Origin: an uncultured Paracoccaceae bacterium
GTDB taxonomy: Bacteria > Pseudomonadota > Alphaproteobacteria > Rhodobacterales > Rhodobacteraceae
Reading direction: 5' to 3'
NCBI GenBank assembly: GCA_947503925.1
Contig: CANNFQ010000017.1
Location: 34,162 to 98,161 of the forward strand
DNA length: 64,000 nucleotides
Shown: positions 35,215-43,448 of the stretch, piece by piece
Position numbering within the stretch: the stretch's first letter is position 1
How the letters are laid out: every line of letters starts with the position of its first letter
Program-made: the position numbers and the translations under genes
Notes under the pieces: model-generated
Told to the model about the DNA's origin: nothing
Databases searched by the model: none
The model's input: only the letters and a program-made list of their open reading frames with translations

Positions 35215-37515
35215 TCAGCCATTATCGGCCAGCAAGCGATCAATTGCGGCGATATAGGTCCGAACCTCTGCTGACATGGCGGGTTGCGGCGGGGCGCTGA
35301 CTCCGCCGCCTGCCCCGCGCATCTTGCGCTGCGCCCATGCCTTGAGATCGGCAATCGTGTAGTTCCGCAAAAACGGGTTCGCGCCGACGACGCCAGCCCC
35401 CATCACCGCCAGAACCGTCTGTTCATCGGCAGAGGACAGCACCCGATGCGCCCCCGCCGGTCCCAAGAAATGCGACAGGTATAGCCGCCCGGCATCAACC
35501 CTGTGCCCACGTGCGCGCAAGAAATTTTCGTTTTCACGCGCTAGGTTCTGCACCATCTCGCGCGACAATGTGGGATCGACCCGCAATGCCAGCAATTCGG
35601 CGCGCGACATCGTGCCCGCCAGATCGGGCCGGTAGTCCCGCATCATCCGCAACCATGTGCTTTCGATGAATTGCCCCAGCCCGGTCGCCGTGGAGAGCGG
35701 GTTTTTGGCATTGGCGTTCCCTGCACTTTCAACCTTGATGATCTGGTCGGTCAGCGCCTCAACCGCTGATGACGCCCCCAGCACCCCGCCATTACCAAGC
35801 GAGAACGGATCAATTGGTGCCCCGTTCTTGCGGAATTCGAAATGCAGATGTGGCCCGGTGGACCGTCCGGTTGTCCCGACATAGCCGATCACATCGCCTG
35901 CCCGCACCTGTTTTCCCACAATCGCGGTTGGAGCAAAGTCGTTCATATGCGCGTAGCGTGACTGTAACCCATCGGCATGGTCGATGTAGACAACCTTGCC
36001 ATAGCCACCCCCGTTGCCGACGACTGCAAATGTCCCGTCCCGTGCCGCCAATATCGGTGTGCCGGTGGGAGCTGCCCAATCGACACCGCCATGCAATCGC
36101 ACCATTTTCAGGATCGGATGGAAACGGGGACCGAACGGCGATGACAATGTGCCGTTTACCGGGGTCACAAAGGCCGCAGCACTGCCAGCGCCCAGAGCCC
36201 CGCGCTGGTTATAGCAGCCGAACCCCTTATCCTTTCCGCCCCCAAGCGCGATGTAGCAGGACATGTTCCCCGATGGCCCATTGATCGCTGCATAGGCGAT
36301 CTGCCCCGGTCCATCCCCCCGCGCCGGGGCATAAAGCAGCGTCACCTTGTCGCCGGGGGCGGCTACGGCCTCCAGATCATAGGATTGCGACAGCATGACG
36401 ATCAGTTCGCCAACCATGTTGGTTGGCACCCCGTTACGGATTGCAGCACTATAGACCGCGTCCAGCAGCCGGTAATCCTGCACCACATTGTCGAAGCTCT
36501 GATCCTGAGCCGTTAATGCAGACAGGTCGATATTGATCCATGGGTTGCTTCCCAAAACATAGCCCGCAAACCCCCGGCGGGCGAGCGTCCCCACATAGCC
36601 ATCCGGCCCGTAGATAGTGACCTGCAATGGTGTCGCCGCCCCATCAATCAACCTGTGTCGCACGGCAATGATTGTATCGGCGGGCAGCCCATCATCGCCA
36701 TTGATCGCTGCGAATTCCGGCAATTTGCCTTGCGCGGATTCGTTGATTTGCGTCGCAACCCCCTCAGCAAACCCGTTATCGGTTAGAAAATCCGTTAGTG
36801 ACGTCGCCCGGATCAGCCGCACCACCAGATCGGTTGAGACATTTTGTCTGTCCCCTTCGGACCGCACGAAGGCGATGGAGGTCGTGTTCTGGATCCGTGT
36901 ATCCACATAGCTTGTTGTCACCGTGCCGGCCTGCCCCAATGCATCACCCCAGCTGTTGTCGTCATCGGTGATGGTGACTGTTTCCCCGTCGCCAAGGGGG
37001 CCGGCAGGCATAGGCAGGCTGGGGGTTTGTGTGAGCGACTGGCTGCGCTGGGCCTGAAAGAAGGCGAAATCCTCCCTGCTGGATGGCAGCGCCGTCATCA
37101 GGCGGTTTTCACGCACGACCAGATCTTCAACCAGCAGAGTGAACCGGCCCGGCACCGGTGGCCCGAACCTGGCTGGGTCAAGCGTGGCTGGCCCGGCCAG
37201 GCTGCGTGTGCCGTCTGCGTCGCCGCTGTCAAACCGCAGGATCATCGGGTCGCCGGGGATATCGGCGAATGGGGTCGCGAGCCGCACGGCTGGCGTGGCG
37301 GTTTCGGTTTCAACCTGGGTGATTTGCGTCGTGTCGGGGTCAGGTTCGGTTGTTTCGGCGCCGCCAAAGGCCTGCATCAGTAGAAACACCAGCCCGGACA
37401 GTGTGGCGACCCCGGCCATGCCCCCCCCGATCACTATTCCCGCTCTGACCCTTCGTTGCCGTCTACGCCGTTTCGCGGCCTCTTGCGACTGACGGAACTG
37501 GGGATCGACGTCCAT
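35215..37515 (-). CDS. Membrane-anchored M23 peptidase fused to a lytic-transglycosylase-like domain
   Basis: A 766-residue protein: a basic N-terminus, one membrane helix (about 25-48), a Thr/Pro/Asp-rich linker, a 300-residue LysM-like or OapA-like region, then two enzyme domains. The M23 endopeptidase part has LHGGVDW (His475, Asp479) and GPHLHFEF (His556, His558), a complete zinc site. From about residue 590 a goose-lysozyme/SLT-like part reads IIKVESAGNANAKN...TGLGQFIESTWLRMM, with Glu596 as likely acid. Together the domains could cut both peptides and glycans of peptidoglycan. It lies in the T6SS locus, next to the caspase-fold gene (12 bases apart), so it may open the wall for the apparatus (inference). 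Confidence 0.87.
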   Translation of the reverse strand: MDVDPQFRQSQEAAKRRRRQRRVRAGIVIGGGMAGVATLSGLVFLLMQAFGGAETTEPDPDTTQITQVETETATPAVRLATPFADIPGDPMILRFDSGDADGTRSLAGPATLDPARFGPPVPGRFTLLVEDLVVRENRLMTALPSSREDFAFFQAQRSQSLTQTPSLPMPAGPLGDGETVTITDDDNSWGDALGQAGTVTTSYVDTRIQNTTSIAFVRSEGDRQNVSTDLVVRLIRATSLTDFLTDNGFAEGVATQINESAQGKLPEFAAINGDDGLPADTIIAVRHRLIDGAATPLQVTIYGPDGYVGTLARRGFAGYVLGSNPWINIDLSALTAQDQSFDNVVQDYRLLDAVYSAAIRNGVPTNMVGELIVMLSQSYDLEAVAAPGDKVTLLYAPARGDGPGQIAYAAINGPSGNMSCYIALGGGKDKGFGCYNQRGALGAGSAAAFVTPVNGTLSSPFGPRFHPILKMVRLHGGVDWAAPTGTPILAARDGTFAVVGNGGGYGKVVYIDHADGLQSRYAHMNDFAPTAIVGKQVRAGDVIGYVGTTGRSTGPHLHFEFRKNGAPIDPFSLGNGGVLGASSAVEALTDQIIKVESAGNANAKNPLSTATGLGQFIESTWLRMMRDYRPDLAGTMSRAELLALRVDPTLSREMVQNLARENENFLRARGHRVDAGRLYLSHFLGPAGAHRVLSSADEQTVLAVMGAGVVGANPFLRNYTIADLKAWAQRKMRGAGGGVSAPPQPAMSAEVRTYIAAIDRLLADNG

Positions 37516-37527
37516 GCCGCCCGCCGC

Positions 37528-39138
37528 TTAACGGAAGATACCGGTGCCGGTGTTGCGGTTGATGGTCCGTGACGGCGCAGCCGGGGCTGGGGCCGGTGCG
37601 GGCGCCGGCGCGGCCTGTGGTGTGCTGGCGCGTGGCGTTGTCGTGCGCCGTGGCGTTGATGCCCGTGGCGCAGGGGCCGCACGCACGACCGCAGGGCAGG
37701 TCACGTCATCGCGCATCATGATTTGCCGAAAGATTGCCACATCCGGGTCCTGCGAAGGCGAGGCGCCATCGATCTGTTCATAATACCGGCCAACCGCCCC
37801 ACGCGATCCCGGCCCCCATGCCCCATCAATCCCCGCATTGTAGCAATTCATCCGTGCCAGTTCGGTTTGCAGGGCGACAACCAGTTCAACGGCAGGCGGA
37901 TCAAAGGCCCCGGTTTCGACAAGTGTGGCAAAGAGTTCCGGATCGCTGTCGCGCAGGTTCCGGCGCCCTTCCAGATCATCATATTCGATGGCGGCCCCGG
38001 CAACCGGCCCGGTTGGCGCGGCAGCGGTAGGGAAATTCGCCTCTGTCGGGGCGATGACACCAACGATAATCGAGGGGCGCGGCAACCCGCCAGCCCCGGG
38101 CACTGGACGTGCCGGGGTGGCCGAAGCGGGGATGGGCACGGCCCCTTGTGGTGCGAGGCGCACCCCGCTTGTGACCCGCGTGGCTGTGGATGTGATAGGG
38201 GACAGCGTTGCCCCGCCGGTGCTGACCGGTTTAACCGGCGATGTCAGAACGACCGTTTCATTGGTCACGATCCGGTTGGCTGTTTGCGGTGCAGGCGTGT
38301 CGGACCGGTCAATGGCGATACCCGCCGCTGCCCAGAGGGCGAGCATTTGCTCCTGTGCCTCGGGCGAGAGGTTATCCAGCATATTGTAGTCATCCGCCGT
38401 CAGGCGCATGCCGGTATCGACCGTCCGGAAGGTAAAGGGCGCGCTGAGCGTGGTTTCGGTCACAACATCGGTATCGGCGAATAGGCCGTCGGTGCCCAGA
38501 CCCGGCACCAAAAGCCGGTCGAGCATCAGATCGGTCAGGTTCGGATCGTCGCCCCTGCAGGCACTATCTGCTGCGACGGGCGCTGCGACGAATAGCGGAC
38601 CGATCTGCGGTAGGGGACCAAGCCCGGCGAATGGCAGGGTGTTGTCGGTTGTATCGTCCGCTGTGTCGGTGGTTTCAGTCACATCTGCGACCTCAGCGAC
38701 CACGTCCCGGCAAATATCTAGGAATAGGGCCGTCATATCGCGGTTGCCCGTACCAGCCCGCTTCAACATGTCATCCAGCGCGATCAGGTCAGCCCGGGCC
38801 ATTTGCAAGAGTGTCTGATCACCATCAACCTGTGACCGGCCTGCATAGTAAATCACCACCGGCCCGGTTTCTTGCGCCAGTGATGCAAAGGCAGTGTCCA
38901 GTTCACCAGCTTGCGGATTTTCGAGCCGGTTGACGATATAGCCCAATCCAAAGAATGTTTCAGATAGATCTTCGGCCTTTTTGCGTATCTCGGCCTGTGG
39001 TGCCACGCCATCATAGGCGAAATTGGCGATGATCAATGCCCGTTCCGCAGATGCGTTGGTGCACAGCATCGCGCCACCCAAAAGGGCGGCCCATTTAAAT
39101 GCAGTTTTGCGCAGCTTCGGCATCAAAGGTTCAAACAT
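37528..39138 (-). CDS. Secreted caspase-fold protein lacking the catalytic His, with a peptidoglycan-binding-like part
   Basis: A 536-residue protein with a signal peptide (about 1-31). The caspase-like (C14) core follows: RALIIANFAYDGVAP, AEDLSETFFGLGYIVNRL, then VVIYYAGRSQVDG and FLDICRDV. The usual YYAGHG reads YYAGRS, so the catalytic His is Arg101, while the Cys (Cys143) is kept. A Pro/Thr-rich linker leads to a segment near 420-465 (LQTELARMNCYNAGIDGAWGPGSRGAVGRYY) like PG-binding domains. The tail is Ala/Pro-rich and ends GTGIFR. It is probably a non-catalytic periplasmic scaffold encoded beside the M23 enzyme. Confidence 0.75.
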   Translation of the reverse strand: MFEPLMPKLRKTAFKWAALLGGAMLCTNASAERALIIANFAYDGVAPQAEIRKKAEDLSETFFGLGYIVNRLENPQAGELDTAFASLAQETGPVVIYYAGRSQVDGDQTLLQMARADLIALDDMLKRAGTGNRDMTALFLDICRDVVAEVADVTETTDTADDTTDNTLPFAGLGPLPQIGPLFVAAPVAADSACRGDDPNLTDLMLDRLLVPGLGTDGLFADTDVVTETTLSAPFTFRTVDTGMRLTADDYNMLDNLSPEAQEQMLALWAAAGIAIDRSDTPAPQTANRIVTNETVVLTSPVKPVSTGGATLSPITSTATRVTSGVRLAPQGAVPIPASATPARPVPGAGGLPRPSIIVGVIAPTEANFPTAAAPTGPVAGAAIEYDDLEGRRNLRDSDPELFATLVETGAFDPPAVELVVALQTELARMNCYNAGIDGAWGPGSRGAVGRYYEQIDGASPSQDPDVAIFRQIMMRDDVTCPAVVRAAPAPRASTPRRTTTPRASTPQAAPAPAPAPAPAAPSRTINRNTGTGIFR

Positions 39139-39182
39139 GTTGCATCAATTACGGGCAGATTAGCCGATCCCCTGACGTCGCG

Positions 39183-39611
39183 CTATGGTGGTGGCGCCAA
39201 AAACAGCGTCCAGCGTTCGGTTTCCAGTGTGTCGACCTCAAGAAACAACGCTTCAAGGTGGCCACGCAGCAAACATCCGGTTTCGCCACGGATCACGAAA
39301 CGCTTGGGGGCGAGGCATAATGGTTTTGTGCCTTGCAGGATTTCCTTGCCAAACACGTCTTGTGCAAAAACATAGATGTAGCGGGCCTGCAATTCTTCCC
39401 GAATGACATTGGCGCATTGGTTTGGTCCGATTGTCCACCAGCCACGGGTGACGAAGGCGTCTTCTTCATATTGGCCGATAGCCACGTTCACCACGTCAAA
39501 GGATTGATTGCAAACGGCAAATTCAGCAAAGGCTACGCTGGGGCAGGCCACAAGACTGGCCAGACCGGCAAGGCGAAACAAGCGCGATATATTGGGGAAC
39601 GGGCCAGACAC
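39183..39611 (-). CDS. Secreted DUF1036 domain protein
   Basis: The 142-residue precursor has a signal peptide ending near SVAFA. The mature part EFAVCNQSFDVVNVAIGQYEEDAFVTRGWWTIGPNQCANVI is the DUF1036 pattern (periplasmic, cysteine-containing, function unknown), and two more Cys follow (PLCLAPKR, TGCLLRG). Four Cys suggest disulfides. It lies 44 bases upstream of the caspase-fold gene on the same strand and is probably co-transcribed. Confidence 0.82.
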   Translation of the reverse strand: MSGPFPNISRLFRLAGLASLVACPSVAFAEFAVCNQSFDVVNVAIGQYEEDAFVTRGWWTIGPNQCANVIREELQARYIYVFAQDVFGKEILQGTKPLCLAPKRFVIRGETGCLLRGHLEALFLEVDTLETERWTLFLAPPP

Positions 39612-39697
39612 AGTGTGACATTACCGACAATTGTTGCAGTTTTGAACATGATCTGGTGACCAATTTACCGAAATTTACTGCTCTTAAGCGGTTGATC

Positions 39698-39706
39698 TGC
39701 TATAAG
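39698..39706 (+). promoter_or_regulatory. Candidate extended -10 promoter element
   Basis: TGC-TATAAG fits an extended -10 box. Transcription would begin about 39713 and lead into the good ribosome site and ATG at 39745. No clear -35 box is seen. Confidence 0.4.
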
Positions 39707-39744
39707 TGTTCGCGTTGGGGCCAAGGGAAAGGAGGATTGTCACC

Positions 39745-40053
39745 ATGGCATATCCTTTGAACGCGAAGATAACGGGCGTTGTATTTGCCTGTGTAACAAG
39801 TGTTGTTCCTGTAGCAGGGATTGCGCAGACGCTTGATGCGGCGCCATCTGGTTCGTTTACATTTGGCAATTTTGGAACGGTTCAGGCCGAAGCTTTGCCT
39901 TTGGAAATGGCACCCGAATCGACCCCGTCCGCACCGGGCCGCGAACGTGTTGTGACGGAATTTGTGGCACCCGCCCTGCCGAATCAGGTCCAGGCCTCTG
40001 ACGTGCGGCGGCGCATGATCCGCGACACCTGGGCCATTGGCGTGTTTCGCTAA
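39745..40053 (+). CDS. Small secreted protein of unknown function
   Basis: A 102-residue precursor with a signal peptide (MAYPLNAKITGVVFACVTSVVPVAGIAQ). The mature part is short, Pro-rich and cysteine-free and ends DTWAIGVFR. GGAGG lies 10 bases before the ATG at 39745; an earlier in-frame ATG would remove this fit. No domain is recognised. It is divergent from the DUF1036 gene. Confidence 0.68.
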   Translation: MAYPLNAKITGVVFACVTSVVPVAGIAQTLDAAPSGSFTFGNFGTVQAEALPLEMAPESTPSAPGRERVVTEFVAPALPNQVQASDVRRRMIRDTWAIGVFR

Positions 40054-40116
40054 CTATCGTCACTGCTGGATCAGCTTTTGTGCCGAACGTCCGAATGGCG
40101 TATTGACAGCTGTGGG

Positions 40117-40147
40117 TTGATACGGCCCAATCCCTCTCGTCTATATT
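40117..40147 (+). promoter_or_regulatory. Candidate sigma-70 type promoter
   Basis: TTGATA and TATATT are separated by 19 bases, two more than ideal. A TTGACA at 40103 lies too far upstream to pair with this -10. The position suits the gene starting at 40200. Confidence 0.3.
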
Positions 40148-40199
40148 GCATGATCGGGCATTGCCCGTTCCATGCCAATGCACAGATTTGAGGAACGCA

Positions 40200-40643
40200 A
40201 TGCCATTGAAGAACTTTGTTTCATGTTTCACCGCTGCTTTGGTCAGCCTGACGGTAGGTGCCGCGCCAGTGATCGCGCAGGATGCCACCCCCAGTTTTTC
40301 ACTGGATTTGAACAATGTGGCTGATACCGAACAGGGCGGTTGCCGCCTGACCTATGTGGCGGCCAATGGTACTGGGCAGGCATTGAATGCCGTCTCTTAC
40401 CAGGTGGCGGTATTTGACGCCCAAGGGATTGTCACCGATCTGGTGGTCCTTGAATTCGGTGCGCTGATCGAAGGCAAGACGAAGGTTGTGCAGTTCGATC
40501 TGGGAGGGCGTGGCTGCGCTGATATCTCTCGCATCACTGTCAATGAGGTTGCCGAATGCACCCTTTCCGACGGAACGGTTGGTGATTTCTGCCTGACAGG
40601 GTTAGAGACCGCGTCACGCAGTGCCATCCAGTTTGGTATCTGA
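40200..40643 (+). CDS. Secreted Cys-containing protein upstream of exbB
   Basis: The 147-residue precursor has a signal peptide (about residues 1-27) and a beta-rich mature part with four cysteines (GGCRLTYVAANGTG, GRGCADISR, AECTLSDG, GDFCLTGL), which suggests disulfides. The fold looks like an immunoglobulin-like or FxLYD-type domain; function unknown. GAGGAA precedes the ATG at 40200. It lies 38 bases upstream of the exbB-like gene on the same strand and is probably co-transcribed. Confidence 0.75.
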   Translation: MPLKNFVSCFTAALVSLTVGAAPVIAQDATPSFSLDLNNVADTEQGGCRLTYVAANGTGQALNAVSYQVAVFDAQGIVTDLVVLEFGALIEGKTKVVQFDLGGRGCADISRITVNEVAECTLSDGTVGDFCLTGLETASRSAIQFGI

Positions 40644-40681
40644 TCCACCCGTCCTGATTTTCGTTTCATGAGGGAATTTGC

Positions 40682-41320
40682 ATGAACGCCCCGGATCTTT
40701 CCGCCCTGAACGCCCCGACCATTGCGGTGTTTGTGGCCCTTGCCATCATGTCGGTCCTTGCTGTGACTGTCGCCTTTTTCAAAACCTTCCAGTTTGCCCG
40801 GATGGGGGTCGGTAAATCCCGCGCCGCCGAGGCGATCCTCAATGATTGGTTGGGCGGGAAGGCGGACAAGGCGTTGCAAGACGCAAGGTTGCGCAAAACC
40901 GTTCTGTCGCGTGTGTTGCAGGCCGTGTTTACTGGCCTGCGTGCTCGCCCGAACGAACATGCGTTTGCCGAAGAGCTGGGCCGCCAGACGGCAATTGTTG
41001 AACTGTCGGCCATGACCAGTCGGATGCGCCTGTTAGAAACCGTGGTACAAGCCGCCCCGATGCTGGGCCTTTTGGGTACAGTGATCGGGATGATTGATGC
41101 CTTCAGCACATTAGCGAATGCCGAAGGCGCGGTTGACCCTGCCTTGCTGGCTGGTGGTATCTGGACCGCGCTGACCACCACTGCTGCCGGGCTGGCGATT
41201 GCGCTGGTCACATTTTTCGTTGCCACATGGCTGGAAGGCCGGATCGAAACCGAAAGGCAGTCGATCGAAGCCCTGATCTCTGCCGCGATCAATGGCCGTG
41301 TCGACGCAAAGTCCGGCTGA
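40682..41320 (+). CDS. MotA/TolQ/ExbB family proton channel protein
   Basis: A 212-residue membrane protein with three hydrophobic segments (near 14-34, 120-140 and 157-180). AAPMLGLLGTVIGMIDAF and WTALTTTAAGLAIALVTFF are the conserved pore-helix blocks of ExbB/TolQ. It forms the pentamer that holds the ExbD dimer and uses the proton gradient. GAGGGA precedes the start. It is the first motor gene of an exbB-exbD-exbD-tonB-like cassette inside the T6SS locus. Confidence 0.92.
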   Translation: MNAPDLSALNAPTIAVFVALAIMSVLAVTVAFFKTFQFARMGVGKSRAAEAILNDWLGGKADKALQDARLRKTVLSRVLQAVFTGLRARPNEHAFAEELGRQTAIVELSAMTSRMRLLETVVQAAPMLGLLGTVIGMIDAFSTLANAEGAVDPALLAGGIWTALTTTAAGLAIALVTFFVATWLEGRIETERQSIEALISAAINGRVDAKSG

Positions 41321-41323
41321 CCA

Positions 41324-41800
41324 ATGTCGGAGGTCGCCAAAGCATATACATCGCGCGAACATCCGGTGATGCAGCGCCGGTCATCGGCCCGGTATCGTTT
41401 TGCCCTGACCCCGCTGGCCGATGCGATGTTCCAGCTTTTGATCTTTTTCATGCTGACATCCAGCTTGACGCCCTATTCACTGCTGACCATTCGCAGCGGG
41501 GCAGAGCCGGGCACGACTGCCAGCGACCCTGACGCAGCCCCTGCGGACCAGGACGTAATCGTGGGCGAGAACGCTCGTATCTGGTCGGTGGAACAAGGGC
41601 AGGTCGTGATCAACAACACGGCCTATCAGCCATCTGACCTGCCCGCATTGGCTGCTGTCGTCAGTCAGGATATGACGGCTGAGGTGATTCTGCTTATGGC
41701 AAGCTCTGCCGAGGTGCAGGATCTGACATCAGTTCTGGAAGCCTTGACCAGCGCGGGTGTCACCGCCGTCAAAATCGCCAAGACGGATGGCGGGGCATGA
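41324..41800 (+). CDS. ExbD/TolR family protein, with proton-carrying Asp
   Basis: The 158-residue protein has one N-terminal membrane helix with LTPLADAMFQLLIFFM; Asp33 is the conserved proton-carrying residue. The periplasmic part (about 60-158) is the ExbD/TolR domain. It starts three bases after exbB and overlaps the next gene by 4 bases (ATGA). Confidence 0.9.
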   Translation: MSEVAKAYTSREHPVMQRRSSARYRFALTPLADAMFQLLIFFMLTSSLTPYSLLTIRSGAEPGTTASDPDAAPADQDVIVGENARIWSVEQGQVVINNTAYQPSDLPALAAVVSQDMTAEVILLMASSAEVQDLTSVLEALTSAGVTAVKIAKTDGGA

Positions 41801-42201
41801 TCCGCGCGTTTCCAAAGCGCAAAGAGGCTGTTGGCCTTGATGTGTCGTTGGCGATTGTGAATATCGTGCTTTTGCTGATCTTTTTCTTTCTCGCCACGGG
41901 ACAGTTGCTGAACCCGCCGACCCAGGGCGTGGAGATTTCGGAGACCACCGAATTGCCACTGGACCAGCTGCCTGCCCCTATTTTGATCGTCCGTGACGAT
42001 GGTGACTGGGAATTGAACGACGCGCCGGTGAATCCCGATATATTGGGCGCGGCCATCGCTGCCCTGGAGGCCCCGTTTACCTTGCATGTTCTGATTGGCC
42101 GCGATGCCCCTGCGGCCAGTCTGCTGGATATTCTGGACCGTCCCGAATTGGCCGAAGTTGAGATCAAGCTGGTCACGTTGCGCAGGCCGGTGCAGCCATG
42201 A
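41797..42201 (+). CDS. Second ExbD-like protein, without the membrane Asp
   Basis: A 134-residue protein with the same layout as its neighbour: short basic cytosolic start, one helix (VSLAIVNIVLLLIFFFLATG) and a periplasmic domain with WELNDAPVN. At the position of Asp33 of the first ExbD this helix has Val21 or Asn22, depending on alignment, and no acidic residue lies within the membrane. An ExbD pair in which only one partner can carry protons is thus possible. Overlaps both neighbours by 4 bases. Confidence 0.82.
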   Translation: MIRAFPKRKEAVGLDVSLAIVNIVLLLIFFFLATGQLLNPPTQGVEISETTELPLDQLPAPILIVRDDGDWELNDAPVNPDILGAAIAALEAPFTLHVLIGRDAPAASLLDILDRPELAEVEIKLVTLRRPVQP

Positions 42202-43448
42202 TTTTTGGTGATCATAAGCAGCGCAGCCTGCATTGGGCCGAAGCCTTTGGCGCGTCTGCTGTGGTCCATCTGGGTGCAGCTATCCTGATGTTCGATTTGT
42301 TGGAGGGGCTGATCACATTCGCCCCCGAAGTTGTTCCGGAGCCAGAGATTGAGATCATCACACTGCTGGATGACAGTTTCGTGGCAGTACCCGACCAACC
42401 TGAAACCAATGATCCTTTGTCAGATACGCCGACAGACGGTGATGTGCCTGACCCTGACCCGGTGCCTGTCACAGATACGCCAGAGGATCCGCCACCTCCG
42501 GAGGATGATCCAGAACCAGCTGATCCACCCGAAGCGTTGCAACCCGTCCCGGCGGATATCGCCGATCTGCAACCGGAACGGCTTGCCCCGGTTGGCCCCG
42601 ATGCCGGGCAGACCGCTGTTACGCCGCAGCCGATCAGCCCGCTGCGCCCAGAGGATGGGACTGCCATCCCGGTCGCACCTGTAGCGTCCACCACCCTGTC
42701 GGGCACGACACTGTCCGCGACTCCGGTGACCCGGCGATCCCCGACCACGCCCATCGCACCATTGCAAACCTTGCCGAGCCTGCCGCCGACCCCAGCCACG
42801 GCACAGGCCCCGACCCCAGACGGGCAAGCCGCCGGCGGTGCGGTCAGTGAGTTGATTGCGCGTATCCGGGGACGTTTGACCGACCCTTGCCTGCTGGCCA
42901 TTCCGCAGCAACTGGCGGATGGGTCGCCGGAACTTGTCCTGATGGGATCGGATGAGGCACAGATGCAGGGTTTTGCCAGGGCGGTACTGGCCGATCTGGT
43001 TCCGCGCCCCACCGAACGCCGTATCTTGATTGATGCAAGGCAATGCGCGGCACTGAACTTTGCCCGCGAGAACAGGTTTTATCCGGCGTTTCGTCTTTCG
43101 GTCAGCCTGGATCAGGCAAGCATTCCAAGCGGCACCAATCTGACCGGTGCCATTGGCAATACGGCTGGGCGCTATATTTCGTTATTGCTGGTGGATGATA
43201 ACGGGGTGGTCCAAGATATCGGCAGTTACTTGTCATTTACCGGAAGTGCCGCCCGGTTTGATGTGCTGCTGACCCGTGACGGGAATGTCCGCGACACCAG
43301 TCAGACGCTTGTCGCCCTTGCTACGGCGACCCGCCCATCCACGTTGAATACTCAAAACGGTCAGTTGGCCGCCGATTTCTTTGCTGCCCTGCGGTCCGAA
43401 CTGGGACCGGACACGCCTCTGGTCTTGATCCCGTTTGAGGTGCGTTAG
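42198..43448 (+). CDS. TonB-like envelope-spanning protein with a kinase-shared C-terminal domain
   Basis: A 416-residue protein: a short cytosolic start, a membrane helix (about 20-40), a long Pro/Asp/Glu-rich spacer (about 50-215) as in TonB/TolA, and a C-terminal domain from about residue 228. That domain is not the usual TonB fold; instead it matches the C-terminus of the PpkA-like kinase encoded convergently next door, with two Cys (231 and 283) at the same 52-residue spacing. The gene is coupled to the exbD genes. It likely transmits motor-driven movement to a periplasmic partner; the partner is unknown. Confidence 0.8.
   Translation: MIFGDHKQRSLHWAEAFGASAVVHLGAAILMFDLLEGLITFAPEVVPEPEIEIITLLDDSFVAVPDQPETNDPLSDTPTDGDVPDPDPVPVTDTPEDPPPPEDDPEPADPPEALQPVPADIADLQPERLAPVGPDAGQTAVTPQPISPLRPEDGTAIPVAPVASTTLSGTTLSATPVTRRSPTTPIAPLQTLPSLPPTPATAQAPTPDGQAAGGAVSELIARIRGRLTDPCLLAIPQQLADGSPELVLMGSDEAQMQGFARAVLADLVPRPTERRILIDARQCAALNFARENRFYPAFRLSVSLDQASIPSGTNLTGAIGNTAGRYISLLLVDDNGVVQDIGSYLSFTGSAARFDVLLTRDGNVRDTSQTLVALATATRPSTLNTQNGQLAADFFAALRSELGPDTPLVLIPFEVR

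Noticed and set aside
37723..38484. Plus-strand frame of 253 codons
   Set aside because: Antisense to the caspase-fold gene; Arg/Gly-rich without domain.
37528..40053. Similar C-terminal ends GTGIFR (caspase-fold protein) and AIGVFR (small secreted protein)
   Set aside because: The likeness is only about four residues; too short to claim a sorting or binding tag without more examples.
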